Notes under the pieces: model-generated
What the model was told of the DNA's origin: nothing
Seen by the model: the letters and a program-made list of their open reading frames with translations, nothing else
Databases searched by the model: none
In this document: positions 29,042-36,946 of the stretch, piece by piece
Position numbering within the stretch: position 1 is the stretch's first letter
How the letters are laid out: each line of letters starts with the position of its first letter
Made by a program: the position numbers and the translations under genes
Assembly: GCF_023734775.1 (NCBI RefSeq)
Contig: NZ_AP025732.1
Location: 3,850,501-3,914,500 of the forward strand
Source: Nostoc cf. commune SO-36
Lineage (GTDB): Bacteria > Cyanobacteriota > Cyanobacteriia > Cyanobacteriales > Nostocaceae
DNA length: 64,000 bases
Direction: 5' to 3'

Positions 29042-29131
29042 TCTCACAAAGGCGCAAAGTGAGAGCTACTATAAATAGTTACAATCAAGTAGATATAGCT
29101 GAATAGACAGGATAATTTAGGATATGATGTG

Positions 29132-29392
29132 ATGCCTGAAATTTGTCGTTTTTTAGGGATTATCATTACTATGTACTATAACGACCATCCGCCCCCTCAT
29201 TTCCATGTCCGCTACAATAAGTAAAAGGCAATTATTGATATAGAAACCTTATCAATTTTAGAAGGCAAACTCACTCCTAGAGTTCTTGGTTTAGTAATTG
29301 AATGGGCAGCTATGCACCAATCAGAACTTAGAGAAAACTGGCAATTGGCAAGACAAAATAATCCCTTAGAAAAAATTCAACCATTAGAGTGA
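29132..29392 (+). pseudogene. DUF4160 protein with an in-frame stop
   Basis: ATG at 29132 opens MPEICRFLGIIITMYYNDHPPPHFHVRYNK, then TAA at 29222. The same frame continues KAIIDIETLSILEGKLTPRV and on to TGA at 29390-29392. HPPPHFHVRY is the DUF4160 hallmark. The expected residue at the stop is tyrosine or similar (YNKYKAII), so a single substitution explains it. DUF4160 genes are typically paired with a DUF2442 gene, as here (next start 3 bp on). The pairs look toxin-antitoxin-like, but no activity is proven. Confidence 0.75.
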
Positions 29393-29395
29393 ATT

Positions 29396-29689
29396 ATGCT
29401 TAAAGATATTATAGAAGTTATTGCTCACGATAACTATCAACTCTTTTTGAAGTTTGAAGACGGAAAAGAAGGTATTGTTGATGTTAACCAGTTAATCGAA
29501 TTTACAGGAATTTTTGCACCTTTAAAAGATTTAAACTATTTTAAAACTGTTAAACTTAACGCTGAATGGGGAACAATTCACTGGGATAATGGCGCAGATT
29601 TAGACCCAGATGTTCTTTATTCTGTGGTTACTAACCAATCTATTCCCACCTATAAAAATCTGGAAGAATATGAAAAAAGTTGTAATTAA
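29396..29689 (+). CDS. DUF2442 domain protein
   Basis: A 97-aa protein with the DUF2442 pattern (YQLFLKFEDGKEGIVDVNQLI, GIFAPLKDLNYFKTVKLNAEWGTIHWDNGADLDPDVLY). Partner of the DUF4160 gene ending 3 bp upstream. Its last 20 bases overlap the start of a broken antitoxin-like gene. DUF2442 members include NikA/AnfA-like regulators. Because its partner is interrupted, this copy may be an orphan. Confidence 0.82.
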   Translation: MLKDIIEVIAHDNYQLFLKFEDGKEGIVDVNQLIEFTGIFAPLKDLNYFKTVKLNAEWGTIHWDNGADLDPDVLYSVVTNQSIPTYKNLEEYEKSCN

Positions 29690-29845
29690 AATAGAAGCAA
29701 TTTCAGAAGTCGGTGATTTATTAAAGCCTAGTAATTTTTTTCAGTAACTAAATTAGATGATGTAGCAGGTTGCTTAAAATATCGAGGAGAACCTAAAACT
29801 TTTGGGGATATGGATAATGCAATTCGCCAAGGTGTAGAGAAATAA
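29670..29845 (+). pseudogene. Antitoxin-like gene with a one-base frameshift
   Basis: ATG at 29670 gives MKKVVIKIEAISEVGDLL, running to a stop at about 29745. One extra T in the run at 29737 would restore the frame into SVTKLDDVAGCLKYRGEPKT and on to TAA 29843-29845. The DVAGCLKY...MDNAIRQGV pattern is the C-terminal half of small cyanobacterial antitoxins that precede PIN-domain toxins. Directly after the stop, ATTATTGCGGTTGATACG encodes IIAVDT, the typical start of a PIN toxin (MIAVDTN), but the frame ends at once. The toxin gene is therefore lost. Confidence 0.6.
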
Positions 29846-29887
29846 TGGCATTATTGCGGTTGATACGTTTTTATAGGTTGCTTCGTA

Positions 29888-30013
29888 TTAATTACAATTA
29901 TAAGTTTTACTGTCAACTCTAACCGTTATTCCAACCTGCTGAATAGGAACTGCTTCTAATAGATTTTTACACGTTTCTTTAGCTATTTGTTCAGATGATT
30001 TTTCAAAAAATAG
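29888..30013 (-). pseudogene. 3' part of a small gene split by IS66
   Basis: On the minus strand this stretch reads KSSEQIAKETCKNLLEAVPI and on to VDSKTYNCN and TAA (stop at 29890-29888). Its 5' part lies beyond the IS66 element at 31494-31569. With the IS and one copy of its 7-bp duplication removed, the two join in frame into a protein of about 64 aa. Confidence 0.7.
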
Positions 30014-31500
30014 GTAACTGCCCAGGTAGGAAAGTCAGGGATATTCCCGTGAAGGGAGGAAAGATGGTAATGTTCAAGAATGAGTCCAGAAGAAAAAGAT
30101 CAAAAAATAGAAAGGCTAGAGCTAGAGGTTAAGGCACTGCTGGAAAGGATAGCAGAGCTAGAGAGAAGTTTGGGACTAGATAGCCAAACAAGTTCAAAAC
30201 CACCAGCCAGCGACGGACTCAAAAAGTCAAATCAAATACGGACAAAAAGTTTAAGAGAAAAAGGGAAGCGGCCATCAGGGGGGCAGATAGGTCATCCAGG
30301 GCAGACATTAAAACAAGTATTAGAGCCAGAGAAAATAGTAGAACATCCAACACCATGCTCATGTCCTGGATGTGGAAGTGATATTGGGGATGTAGGAATC
30401 AAAAAAATCATCAAGCGACAAGTATTTGATATACCAGCCCCACGCATCATCGTCACAGAACACAGAGTGGCAGTCAAAGAATGTCCAGAATGTAAAACTC
30501 TCCTACAAGGTAGTTTTCCAGAATCTGTCACAGCACCAGTACAGTATGGAGCCAGAATTAGAGCAGTTGCAGCTTATCTAAATCATCAACACTTTATTCC
30601 CGAAGACCGATTGAGTGAAGTGCTGCTAGATTTATTTGGTTGCCGAATGACACCAGGGACAATCGCAAAGACAACTTTGACTCTGGCTCAAATCATAGAA
30701 CCAGTAGTAGCAGAGATGGCCTCTGAGGTAAAAGCAGCAGCAGTTAAACATTTAGACGAGACTTTCTTTGAGGATTGGTGGTAAAACCAATTGGCTGCAC
30801 GTGGTTGCCACTAAAACACAAACTTGGTATCGAGTTTCTCCTCAACGTAAAGACATAGAAGTATTAGCTGATATCAAGGGTGTAGTAGTCCACGACCATT
30901 GGAAACCCTATTATCAACTCCTTGATGTCAATCACGCTTTGTGTAATGCCCATCATCTTCGAGAACTCAAAGCAATAGATGAAATCGAGCAAGAACCTTG
31001 GGCTAAATCCATGAACAAGTTGTTGCTTTTAGCTTGCAATTACAAGCATCGTTATCAATCAGGTATTCCCAAAAATGTTGTTGCTCGTCTGACTCAACTG
31101 TACGAGCAAATTCTACAACGAGGGCTGAGTTTTCACTCCTCTCAATCACCCCTAATCCGCAAAGGTAATCGTGGGCGGGTGAAACGACGTGTTGGTCATA
31201 ACTTGTTGTTGCGGCTTCAAATTTTCAGAGTGATGTTTTACGGTTTCTGACACAACCTGATGTTCCCTTTACCAATAATCAGGCAGAACGTGACTTGCGG
31301 ATGATGAAATGTAAGCAGAAGATTTCCGGTGGGTTTTCGCTCCTTCGAGTTTGCGGTTTCATTCGCTAATATCCGTTATGCATCTTTCCACTGCTTCTAA
31401 GCAGGGTCTTAACTTATTGGAAGTTATTACTCAGGCGCTACTTGGTAATGTCTCTGTTTTTCTCGCCTCAATTACTACTAGCTAGGCAGTTACAAAATAG
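30007..31500 (+). mobile_element. IS66-family element, about 1.48 kb, 7-bp flanking repeat
   Basis: The ends GTAACTGCCCAGGTAGG (30014 on) and the complement of GTAACTGCCTAGCTAGT (to 31493) match at most positions. They are flanked by AAAATAG at 30007-30013 and 31494-31500. IS66 usually duplicates 8 bp; here 7 bp match, and removing 7 bp restores the reading frame of the interrupted gene. The element carries only the tnpC-like gene, without tnpA/tnpB, like the short IS66 subgroup. Confidence 0.82.
30080..31486 (+). pseudogene. IS66 transposase (TnpC), multiply frameshifted
   Basis: The N-terminal part (30080-30775) is intact, with coiled coil MSPEEKDQKIERLELEVKAL, the SSKPPSSD-like box, basic GKRPSGGQIGHPG and a zinc finger (CSCPGC...CPEC). 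The frame shifts at about 30770 (DETF / RIGGKTNWLHV), 31228 (LRLQ / FQSDVLRFLTQPDVPFTNNQAERD), 31335 (GGF / RSFEFAVSFANIR) and 31388 (YAS / TASKQGLNLLEVITQALLG). Catalytic aspartates and glutamate can be traced through the frames (HLDET, HDHWKPY, NQAERD). Each shift is a one-base change, mostly in short homopolymers. It is inactive unless these are sequencing errors. Confidence 0.85.
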
Positions 31501-31569
31501 TTTGTTTACCATGCTTGATAATACACTAAAGGCTAAAATGCCCAAAACAATGCGAATTTTTGTGTTCAA
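31494..31569 (-). pseudogene. 5' part of the small gene split by IS66
   Basis: Reads (TTG start at 31569) LNTKIRIVLGILAFSVLSSMVN on the minus strand, then KLF into the duplication. The hydrophobic segment VLGILAFSVLSSMV looks like a signal peptide or membrane anchor. Together with 29888-30013 it codes for a small membrane-anchored or exported protein of unknown function. An in-frame stop lies two codons before the TTG. Confidence 0.65.
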
Positions 31570-31671
31570 ATTAACTTAATTAATCTCTAATTATCGATGA
31601 ATTAATAGTTGCTTGATACTTGACATTATCAGCTAACTTTTAACGTTTAAAGAGCTAAAACTCCTCTAATT

Positions 31672-32010
31672 CTATTCAATTTCTATAGGTGTAAGTAAAA
31701 AAATAAAACTCATTATAAACGATAGAAAATTTATGCTTTCGCTTACCCAATTTTTGGGCATACATAAACGAGAACCATTGGCTATTTTAAATAAACTAGG
31801 ACAATCATAAAAAGAATCGCTCCCAAAAATAATTGATAATGGAAGAATAATGGACTTTAATAATTGTTCTGATATTGCCCATACAAACATAAAAAAGATA
31901 ATATATAATATTCCAATTAATATGAAATTATTCTTAACCTCTTTTGGAAGACCGTTAAGCACCGAATCCCTTACTGCTATTACTCTTATTTTCTTTTGAG
32001 GAGAGGACAT
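31672..32010 (-). CDS. Hypothetical membrane protein
   Basis: A 112-aa protein with two or three hydrophobic stretches (FILIGILYIIFFMFVWAI; IILPLSIIFG; FLSFIMSFIFLLT). An N-terminal basic tail (SSPQKKIRVIAVRD) probably stays in the cytoplasm. I do not recognise it. It lies in a region of decaying genes and could itself be a remnant, but frame and start are sound. Confidence 0.5.
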   Translation of the reverse strand: MSSPQKKIRVIAVRDSVLNGLPKEVKNNFILIGILYIIFFMFVWAISEQLLKSIILPLSIIFGSDSFYDCPSLFKIANGSRLCMPKNWVSESINFLSFIMSFIFLLTPIEIE

Positions 32011-32095
32011 TGTTCTTGTGGTGAATCTCTATTTAGAGATTCCAAAAAAGCTTTGATTTTATTGGAACGATGGTAAGTTGCTCCGTCCCAAAAAA

Positions 32096-32632
32096 TCAGT
32101 AATCTTTTGAAGCTTTAGTTTTAATATTCAGTTTTCCTTTGCGCCATTTGTCCACGCTTTTTTTAACTGCTTCTATTTCTGCAAAATCTACTTGCACAGT
32201 TGCCGTTTCAAATTCAACACCCAAAGCGGTGCTGACTTCGAGAATTTCTACAAAACTGGCACATTGATAATCTGTATCCTCATATTCTTTCACTCTTTGT
32301 TCATCAATTCCTAATATATCAGCAAGTTCTTGCTGACTAATTTTGGCTGCTATCCGAGCTTTAATTAAAGCATTTGGCAGCTTATTTAAAGAATCAACTT
32401 TAATTTTTAAAGGCTTGCTGGTATCGCAATTAATAAGTCTTTCGTATTCCGTGATTTCTGACTTTAGCTCGTCAACTTGACTTTGATATGAGTCTCGGTG
32501 AAGCTTCCATCGCTCTAGTTCTGCTTTCAAGTGTTCATTGCTATCCAATGACGCTATAGACTGTTCAAAGCGTTGCAGCCAATCTAAGGAATGTTGATAT
32601 TGTTGCTCGTTTTTGATCATCATGGTTTCCAC
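32096..32632 (-). CDS. XRE-type transcriptional regulator with N-terminal coiled coil (antitoxin-like)
   Basis: A 178-aa protein. The N-terminal coiled coil (about 5-65; SLDWLQRFEQSIASL, LKAELERWKLHRDSYQSQVDELKSEI) is followed by a Cro/CI-type helix-turn-helix (about 85-145; ALIKARIAAKISQQELADILGIDEQRVKEYE). Its start overlaps the end of the upstream DUF6932-like gene by 13 bp, so the two form one translational unit. This arrangement suggests a toxin-antitoxin or abortive-infection pair in which this is the DNA-binding regulator. M4/M5 are alternative starts. Confidence 0.75.
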   Translation of the reverse strand: METMMIKNEQQYQHSLDWLQRFEQSIASLDSNEHLKAELERWKLHRDSYQSQVDELKSEITEYERLINCDTSKPLKIKVDSLNKLPNALIKARIAAKISQQELADILGIDEQRVKEYEDTDYQCASFVEILEVSTALGVEFETATVQVDFAEIEAVKKSVDKWRKGKLNIKTKASKDY

Positions 32633-32929
32633 CTTTGTAAATCTATAGCAATAATTCCTTTGCGTGCATTCGTCCTGGTATCAAATTGAAAAAAATCTAT
32701 GTAGGCTGTACCAGAATCATTAGCTGGATAATTTGACGGAAAGATTTCACCCTTATACTTAATTTTTTGTTCGGCACGCCGCAGCGCAAAATTAAATAAA
32801 ATAGGAGCAATAAATTCTAGGTAATTTATATCAACTCCATTGTCCTCCCAACAGGCATCGAAGTCTCCAGGTTTTTGTTTACTGGTGACGAAACTACCAT
32901 CAATATAAATAGTTCTACAGCCAGCTGCT
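32620..32929 (-). pseudogene. DUF6932-type (nucleotidyltransferase-like) protein, 5' end removed by ISKra4
   Basis: The residual frame reads AAGCRTIYIDGSFVTSKQKP and GDFDACWEDNGVD..., resembling the DUF6932 family. Its GSF-x-T/S-x(5,6)-D-x-D-like core recalls minimal nucleotidyltransferases. Family members have about 45 more residues at the N-terminus. Here the IS boundary at 32930 replaces them, and the first three residues of the open frame (MLP) come from the IS end. It overlaps the XRE gene downstream. Probably inactive, leaving the regulator alone. Confidence 0.68.
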
Positions 32930-33004
32930 GGGAGCATCCACTTTTGGAAGATATACAGATTTTAGGAGAAAATAACAGACAGAAAGAAGCGTGAACCAGG
33001 AATC

Positions 33005-33196
33005 ATGAACCAGGATAAACAAGAACGGCTCAAAGCGTGCTTACAAGAAGTGGCAACATTGTTGTATGAAGAAGCAGACAAAAGTAAGCTAACAGACCTG
33101 GAAGGCATAGAAAAAACAGTTCGCAGTCAAATATTAGAACTAGTTAGCCCAGAAATAGCCCTTTTTTTATCGAACAAAAAACTGGAACAAAAGTAG
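33005..33196 (+). CDS. ISKra4 transposase, N-terminal frame
   Basis: A 63-aa frame (MNQDKQERLKACLQEVATLLYEEA...) that ends in a TAG shortly before the main frame. In ISKra4 elements the transposase is often encoded in two frames joined by programmed frameshifting. A run of A residues (aaaaaactggaacaaaagtag) lies near the end of this frame. Whether this copy uses such a shift or carries a mutation cannot be told from sequence. Confidence 0.7.
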   Translation: MNQDKQERLKACLQEVATLLYEEADKSKLTDLEGIEKTVRSQILELVSPEIALFLSNKKLEQK

Positions 33197-33219
33197 GTAA
33201 AACCAGGAAAATTAAAAGC

Positions 33220-34074
33220 TTGGTGGGGGAACTGACTCTTAAAGCCAAACAGTTACAGAAACTGGGTTTGAAGCCCAGAAGTCGGTTAAGCCCATTACTT
33301 CAAAAGTGTTGTTTGAGGCTGTCAGCTAACGAATCATACCAAAAAGCAGAAATTGAAGTTGAGGCATTGACAGGAGTGAAAGTGGGTCACTCAACGCAAC
33401 AAAAATTAGTACTGTCACAAGATTTTGAATTACCACTTGCAAAACAAGCAGTTTCAGAAGTCAGTGTAGATGGGGGAAAAGTCCGACTCCGGGGTAAACC
33501 GAAAGCCGGGTGTCACTGGCGAGACTATAAAACCGTAAGACTACAAGGAATTTACTATAGTGCGTTTTTTGATGACAACCAATCATTAGTTGATTATGTC
33601 AATAGCCAGCGTCTGGTTAACCCATTAGTATGCTTGGGGGATGGTCATGATGGCGTGTGGAATTTAGTCAAAGAGTTTGGTAAAACAGAGCATTTTCAGC
33701 GTTGGGAAATATTGGATTGGTATCACCTCAAAGAAAATCTCTACAAAATTGGCGGTTCTTTAAAGCGGCTTAAAGTTGCTGAAACTCTTTTGTGGCAAGG
33801 TCAAGTCGAAGAAACTAAAGCTTTATTTCATAATCGTCGAGGCAAACAAGTTAAGAACTTCATCGCTTATCTTGAAAAACATCGCTCTCGCATTGTCAAC
33901 TACAGCTATTACCAGGCTGAACAACTTTGTTCTATTGGTTCTGGTGCAGTCGAGTCTGCTATTAAACAGATTGGAGCTAGGATGAAAATTTCTGGCGCAC
34001 AATGGAATGTTGATAGTGTTAATCAAATCCTCTCAGTTCGTTGTGCTTATCTCAATGGTTTACTGGCTATTTGA
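33220..34074 (+). CDS. ISKra4 transposase, catalytic frame
   Basis: A 284-aa frame with likely DDE residues in EVSVDGGKVRLRG, VCLGDGHDGVWNL and GSGAVESAIKQIGARMKISGAQW. The last is the family's C-terminal signature. A GTG/ATG-like start is forced by the frame and is probably not used independently of the preceding frame. No stop occurs in the catalytic core, so the element may still encode an active enzyme. Confidence 0.85.
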   Translation: MVGELTLKAKQLQKLGLKPRSRLSPLLQKCCLRLSANESYQKAEIEVEALTGVKVGHSTQQKLVLSQDFELPLAKQAVSEVSVDGGKVRLRGKPKAGCHWRDYKTVRLQGIYYSAFFDDNQSLVDYVNSQRLVNPLVCLGDGHDGVWNLVKEFGKTEHFQRWEILDWYHLKENLYKIGGSLKRLKVAETLLWQGQVEETKALFHNRRGKQVKNFIAYLEKHRSRIVNYSYYQAEQLCSIGSGAVESAIKQIGARMKISGAQWNVDSVNQILSVRCAYLNGLLAI

Positions 34075-34701
34075 GTATTTCTGCCAAAACTGGATGCTCC
34101 CAAATTTTGTACCTTCTTGCAGACAAAGAAGTGCAGTTGAAATTTCTTTTAATTCCAAGTAGCAATTTGCTCTAGCTACATAGGTTAAAAATATCGACGA
34201 TAAATATTCATCAGCTACTTGAATATCTTGTTCTAATGCTATATCAAAGTAGCCAGTATAAGTATGTTGAGCCTCTAAAAATCGGTTAATAGCTAAATTC
34301 GCCATATTGACACGATTCTCAGGTTTAGTCATTGTAAAAGCATCACGCGCTAAATCAAGAGCAGCACGAAAATTAGCATAAACGGAAAGGTCAAATTTAA
34401 GATTGAGTTTATTGACATCTTCTTGTACAATTTTAAGGCGCTGTTCAATTTCCCCCAAGCGTTTAATTACAACGACGAATCCTATTACTGAAACACCCAG
34501 ATTAAGAATACTTGCTGCTGAACCAAATTGAGAAAGTATTGTTGATGCTTGAGTTAAATAAGGTACTGTTTCACGTAACATAGCAACTATCTGCTTTGTA
34601 CGAAAATCACGAATAACACCTCCAACACGTTCGTAGGCTTTAGTTTTTAAGCCTTCATTAATCCAGTCAGGAATTGAAAATGTTGCTGTAACTGTTTCCA
34701 T
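34060..34701 (-). CDS. Conserved hypothetical protein, C-terminus truncated by ISKra4
   Basis: A 213-aa frame of which about 200 residues are native; the last 13 come from the IS end (boundary 34101). The N-terminus METVTATFSIPDWINEGLKTKAYERVGGVIRDFRTKQIVAMLRE is followed by a hydrophobic stretch (AASILNLGVSVIGFVVVI, about 62-82) and a coiled coil (LGEIEQRLKIVQEDVNKLNLKFDL). A helical C-terminal region has TPR-like helices. It looks like a membrane-associated signalling or effector protein of Nostoc type; function unknown. Confidence 0.6.
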   Translation of the reverse strand: METVTATFSIPDWINEGLKTKAYERVGGVIRDFRTKQIVAMLRETVPYLTQASTILSQFGSAASILNLGVSVIGFVVVIKRLGEIEQRLKIVQEDVNKLNLKFDLSVYANFRAALDLARDAFTMTKPENRVNMANLAINRFLEAQHTYTGYFDIALEQDIQVADEYLSSIFLTYVARANCYLELKEISTALLCLQEGTKFGSIQFWQKYSNSQ

Positions 34702-35041
34702 AATTTTCTCTTATTTGCTAAAATTTCAACAGCGTGATGTCTGCTAGCTAGTCACTTCGATTCTGCACAGCAAATACCTGCGCTTTACTCAGTATTCCCA
34801 ATTTGAGTTTTATTCTCTCTAATAGCGATCGCTCTTTTTGACGAACCACCCACGCCAACCAAGAAAAGCGATCGCTCAAATACAGCACTTCCGGCAGCTA
34901 TGAGGTACATCCTCAAAGCTAAAAGCTATGTTAGGAGAGAGGCAATAAGAAAAACTGTATTGCATAATAGCGGGAAGCGCTGTATCATCTCAGTCAAACA
35001 TAGTTACAATAAGGTAGTAAAGATAGGAGGAAATATGAATT
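34702..35041. other. Intergenic region with HIP1 sites
   Basis: Contains two GCGATCGC-type sites (about 34825 and 34870) and the AGGAGGAAAT ribosome-binding site for the gene at 35042. No gene or RNA seen. Confidence 0.4.
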
Positions 35042-35293
35042 ATGCTTAGTGGAATTAAACAAAAAGCTATTGTAGGCAAAGATGGCAAGATTGAACTCTC
35101 AGCAACCGAACTACCAGAAGGAACAATTGTAGAAGTTATTGTGCTAGTTGAACCATCAACTGAAGAGGATGAAACTACTTATCTTTTGAAATCAGAGAAT
35201 AACAAAAAATATCTGCTCAAAGCTTTGGAAAATGTAGAAAAAGGAAATCTAATTTATGTAGATTTAGATGAATATGAAAAAAATTACCTTTGA
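35042..35293 (+). CDS. Antitoxin of a YoeB-type pair
   Basis: An 83-aa protein whose N-terminus resembles swapped-hairpin antitoxins (GIKQKAIVGKDGKIELSATELPEGTIVEVIVLVE). Its acidic C-terminus (LIYVDLDEYEKNYL) probably wraps the toxin. AGGAGG lies 11 bp upstream. The last 20-26 bases overlap the toxin gene. The usual YoeB partner is YefM; the N-terminal type here differs, which is common in cyanobacterial modules. Likely autoregulated with its toxin. Confidence 0.75.
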   Translation: MLSGIKQKAIVGKDGKIELSATELPEGTIVEVIVLVEPSTEEDETTYLLKSENNKKYLLKALENVEKGNLIYVDLDEYEKNYL

Positions 35294-35537
35294 ACCAGAA
35301 GCTTTTGAACAATTAGGTCAGTGGGCAACAGAAGACAAGAAAATTTTCAAAAAAATATTAGCACTGATTAGAGATATACAAAGAGAGCCTTTTGCAGGGA
35401 TAGGGAAGCCAGAACCATTAAAATATGAACTACAAGGTTACTGGTCAAGGCGAATCACAGATGAACATAGATTAGTTTACAAAGTGCAAGAAGATTTATT
35501 GATTATTTTGACTTGTAAATATCATTATGAGCAATAA
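35268..35537 (+). CDS. Txe/YoeB-family mRNA interferase toxin
   Basis: An 89-aa protein, or 87 aa from the second ATG at 35274. The fold signature is typical of YoeB: FEPEAFEQLGQWATEDKKIFKKILALIRDIQREPFAGIGKPEPLKYELQGYWSRRITDEHRLVYKV ends in CKYHYEQ (E, R, H and Y of the active site visible). YoeB cleaves mRNA in ribosomes when the antitoxin is degraded. It overlaps the antitoxin gene, so it is translationally coupled. Confidence 0.9.
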   Translation: MNMKKITFEPEAFEQLGQWATEDKKIFKKILALIRDIQREPFAGIGKPEPLKYELQGYWSRRITDEHRLVYKVQEDLLIILTCKYHYEQ

Positions 35538-35709
35538 AGGTTATTGAGGCTGGGATATTGTTTTAGTTCAGGTGATCGCTCTTTTTTAACTAGAAGATGC
35601 AGAGCGATCGCAGATACAATCATAAGTAAAACGCAATCTGTTAAAAAATGGCTGAAATTATTGTCAAAAGCCTTAAAGGTGACTGTTGAACGCGGCTTGA
35701 AACTCACCC

Positions 35710-36042
35710 TTAACTAACAGCAAAGTCTGTATATTTACGCACAGAAGGTAACTGAAAACCTAAAACAATATCCTCTTTTGGGACACCTAATTCAACCAAT
35801 TCATTAGCAATTCCTATCTCTGTCCCATCTTGCTGAATCCAGATTTTCTCGTCAATAATATCTAGATGGAGAACAGGCCCATATATGCGGTCTTGTTCGC
35901 GCCAACCTACATAAACTAATTGATAATGATCGTGTTCTGTATCATAAATTATCTGTGCTTGAATGCGATTATCCCAAACAATACTCGCGTGTTGTTGAAG
36001 CAAATCCTTAATATACTGTCGATATTCGTCTAGCTTTGCCAT
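35710..36042 (-). CDS. XisI-like protein (fdxN element excision controlling factor type)
   Basis: A 110-aa protein of the XisI family (MAKLDEYRQYIKDLL, YDTEHDHYQLVYVGWREQDRIYGPVLHLDIIDEKIWIQQDGTE, ELVELGVPKEDIVLGFQLPSVRKYT). XisI was named from excision of the fdxN element in Anabaena heterocysts, but most genomes hold many copies, usually just downstream of xisH. No xisH is present here. The upstream 80 bp contain a HIP1 site and a dispersed repeat instead. Current role unknown; many xisHI pairs look toxin-antitoxin-like. Confidence 0.85.
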   Translation of the reverse strand: MAKLDEYRQYIKDLLQQHASIVWDNRIQAQIIYDTEHDHYQLVYVGWREQDRIYGPVLHLDIIDEKIWIQQDGTEIGIANELVELGVPKEDIVLGFQLPSVRKYTDFAVS

Positions 36043-36078
36043 TGGGCGATCGCCTCCTGGTCAATATTATTAGAAGTG

Positions 36079-36120
36079 AAACGCAGAGGGGCGCAGAGGT
36101 AAGCGCAAAGTAGCGCAGAG
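36079..36120. repeat. Dispersed 'acgcagagg..gcagaggt' repeat
   Basis: GAAACGCAGAGGGGCGCAGAGG and following gcgcaaagtagcgcagagg belong to the same repeat type as 741-781 and 7845-7886. It lies between the lone xisI and the end of the transporter operon. Confidence 0.55.
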
Positions 36121-36123
36121 GTT

Positions 36124-36864
36124 TTAGAGAATTTGTGACAAAAATTTGCGTGTTCTTTCTTCTTTGGGGTGGCTGAAAAATGCGTCAGGGGTGGCTGACT
36201 CGACGAGGGAACCGCTATCCATTAAAATAACTCGGTCGGCGACTTCACGAGCAAATCCAACTTCGTGGGTGACTACTACCATTGTCATCCCATCACGGGC
36301 TAGACCTCGCATTACATCCAAAACTTCGCGTACCATTTCTGGATCTAAGGCTGAGGTGGGTTCGTCAAAGAGCATAATTTTGGGTTGCATGGCTAAAGCA
36401 CGTGCGATCGCTACTCGTTGCTGTTGTCCACCAGATAACTGTCCTGGATATTTTTGCGCCTGTTCTAAAATTCCTACTCTTTCTAATAGTTGCATTGCCA
36501 ATTCTTCAGCTTTTGCTTTTGGCGATCGCCGTACCCAAATTGGCGCTAAAGTAATATTTTGCAACACTGTGAGATGAGGAAATAGATTAAATTGCTGAAA
36601 TACCATTCCCACTTCTTTGCGAATCGTTTCAATATTTCGCAAGTCATGGCTGAGGGTAATGCCGTCGATTTCAATTTTTCCTTGTTGATATTCTTCTAGA
36701 GCGTTAAATGTGCGGATAAAGGTAGATTTACCTGAACCAGATGGCCCCATCAACACTACTACTTCTCCACGATTGACTGTCAAGCTCACACCCTGAAGAA
36801 CGTGGAATTTTCCATACCACTTGTGAACATCTTCAGCAACAATTATTTTTTGTATATCTGACAT
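36124..36864 (-). CDS. bgtA: Amino-acid ABC transporter ATP-binding protein BgtA
   Basis: A 246-aa ATPase counted from ATG 36864 ([18 protein letters not shown]). The frame opens 17 codons further upstream, but that extension is not conserved-looking. Walker [10 protein letters not shown], signature [15 protein letters not shown] and Walker [13 protein letters not shown] followed by the H-loop [10 protein letters not shown] are all present. Last gene of natF-natG-natH-bgtA. In Anabaena this ATPase serves both the N-II neutral/acidic system and the basic amino-acid system. It energises uptake at the cytoplasmic face of the plasma membrane. Confidence 0.9.
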   Translation of the reverse strand: MSDIQKIIVAEDVHKWYGKFHVLQGVSLTVNRGEVVVLMGPSGSGKSTFIRTFNALEEYQQGKIEIDGITLSHDLRNIETIRKEVGMVFQQFNLFPHLTVLQNITLAPIWVRRSPKAKAEELAMQLLERVGILEQAQKYPGQLSGGQQQRVAIARALAMQPKIMLFDEPTSALDPEMVREVLDVMRGLARDGMTMVVVTHEVGFAREVADRVILMDSGSLVESATPDAFFSHPKEERTRKFLSQIL

Positions 36865-36914
36865 ATTATTCAAAGCCTTAATAATTAATATTATTTTTAT
36901 AACAACCGATAACA

Positions 36915-36946
36915 AATGACTAATGACTAATGACTAATGACTAATG
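36915..36946. repeat. Heptamer tandem repeat (atgacta)n
   Basis: Four to five copies of AATGACT between natH and bgtA. The repeat overlaps the natH stop codon (…HISH then TAG), so the repeat supplies the end of that protein. Confidence 0.8.

Larger units (their letters stand above)
32930..34101 (+). mobile_element. ISKra4-family insertion sequence
   Basis: Ends GGGAGCATCCACTTTTGG (left) and the complement of GGGAGCATCCAGTTTTGG (right) enclose 1172 bp with two transposase frames. The flanks (CAGCTGCT left, AAATTTTG right) do not form a target duplication, and both flanking genes are truncated exactly at the boundary. This suggests a deletion or rearrangement between two copies. The MITE at 42302-42462 has the same GGGAGCATCC tips. 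Confidence 0.85.
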
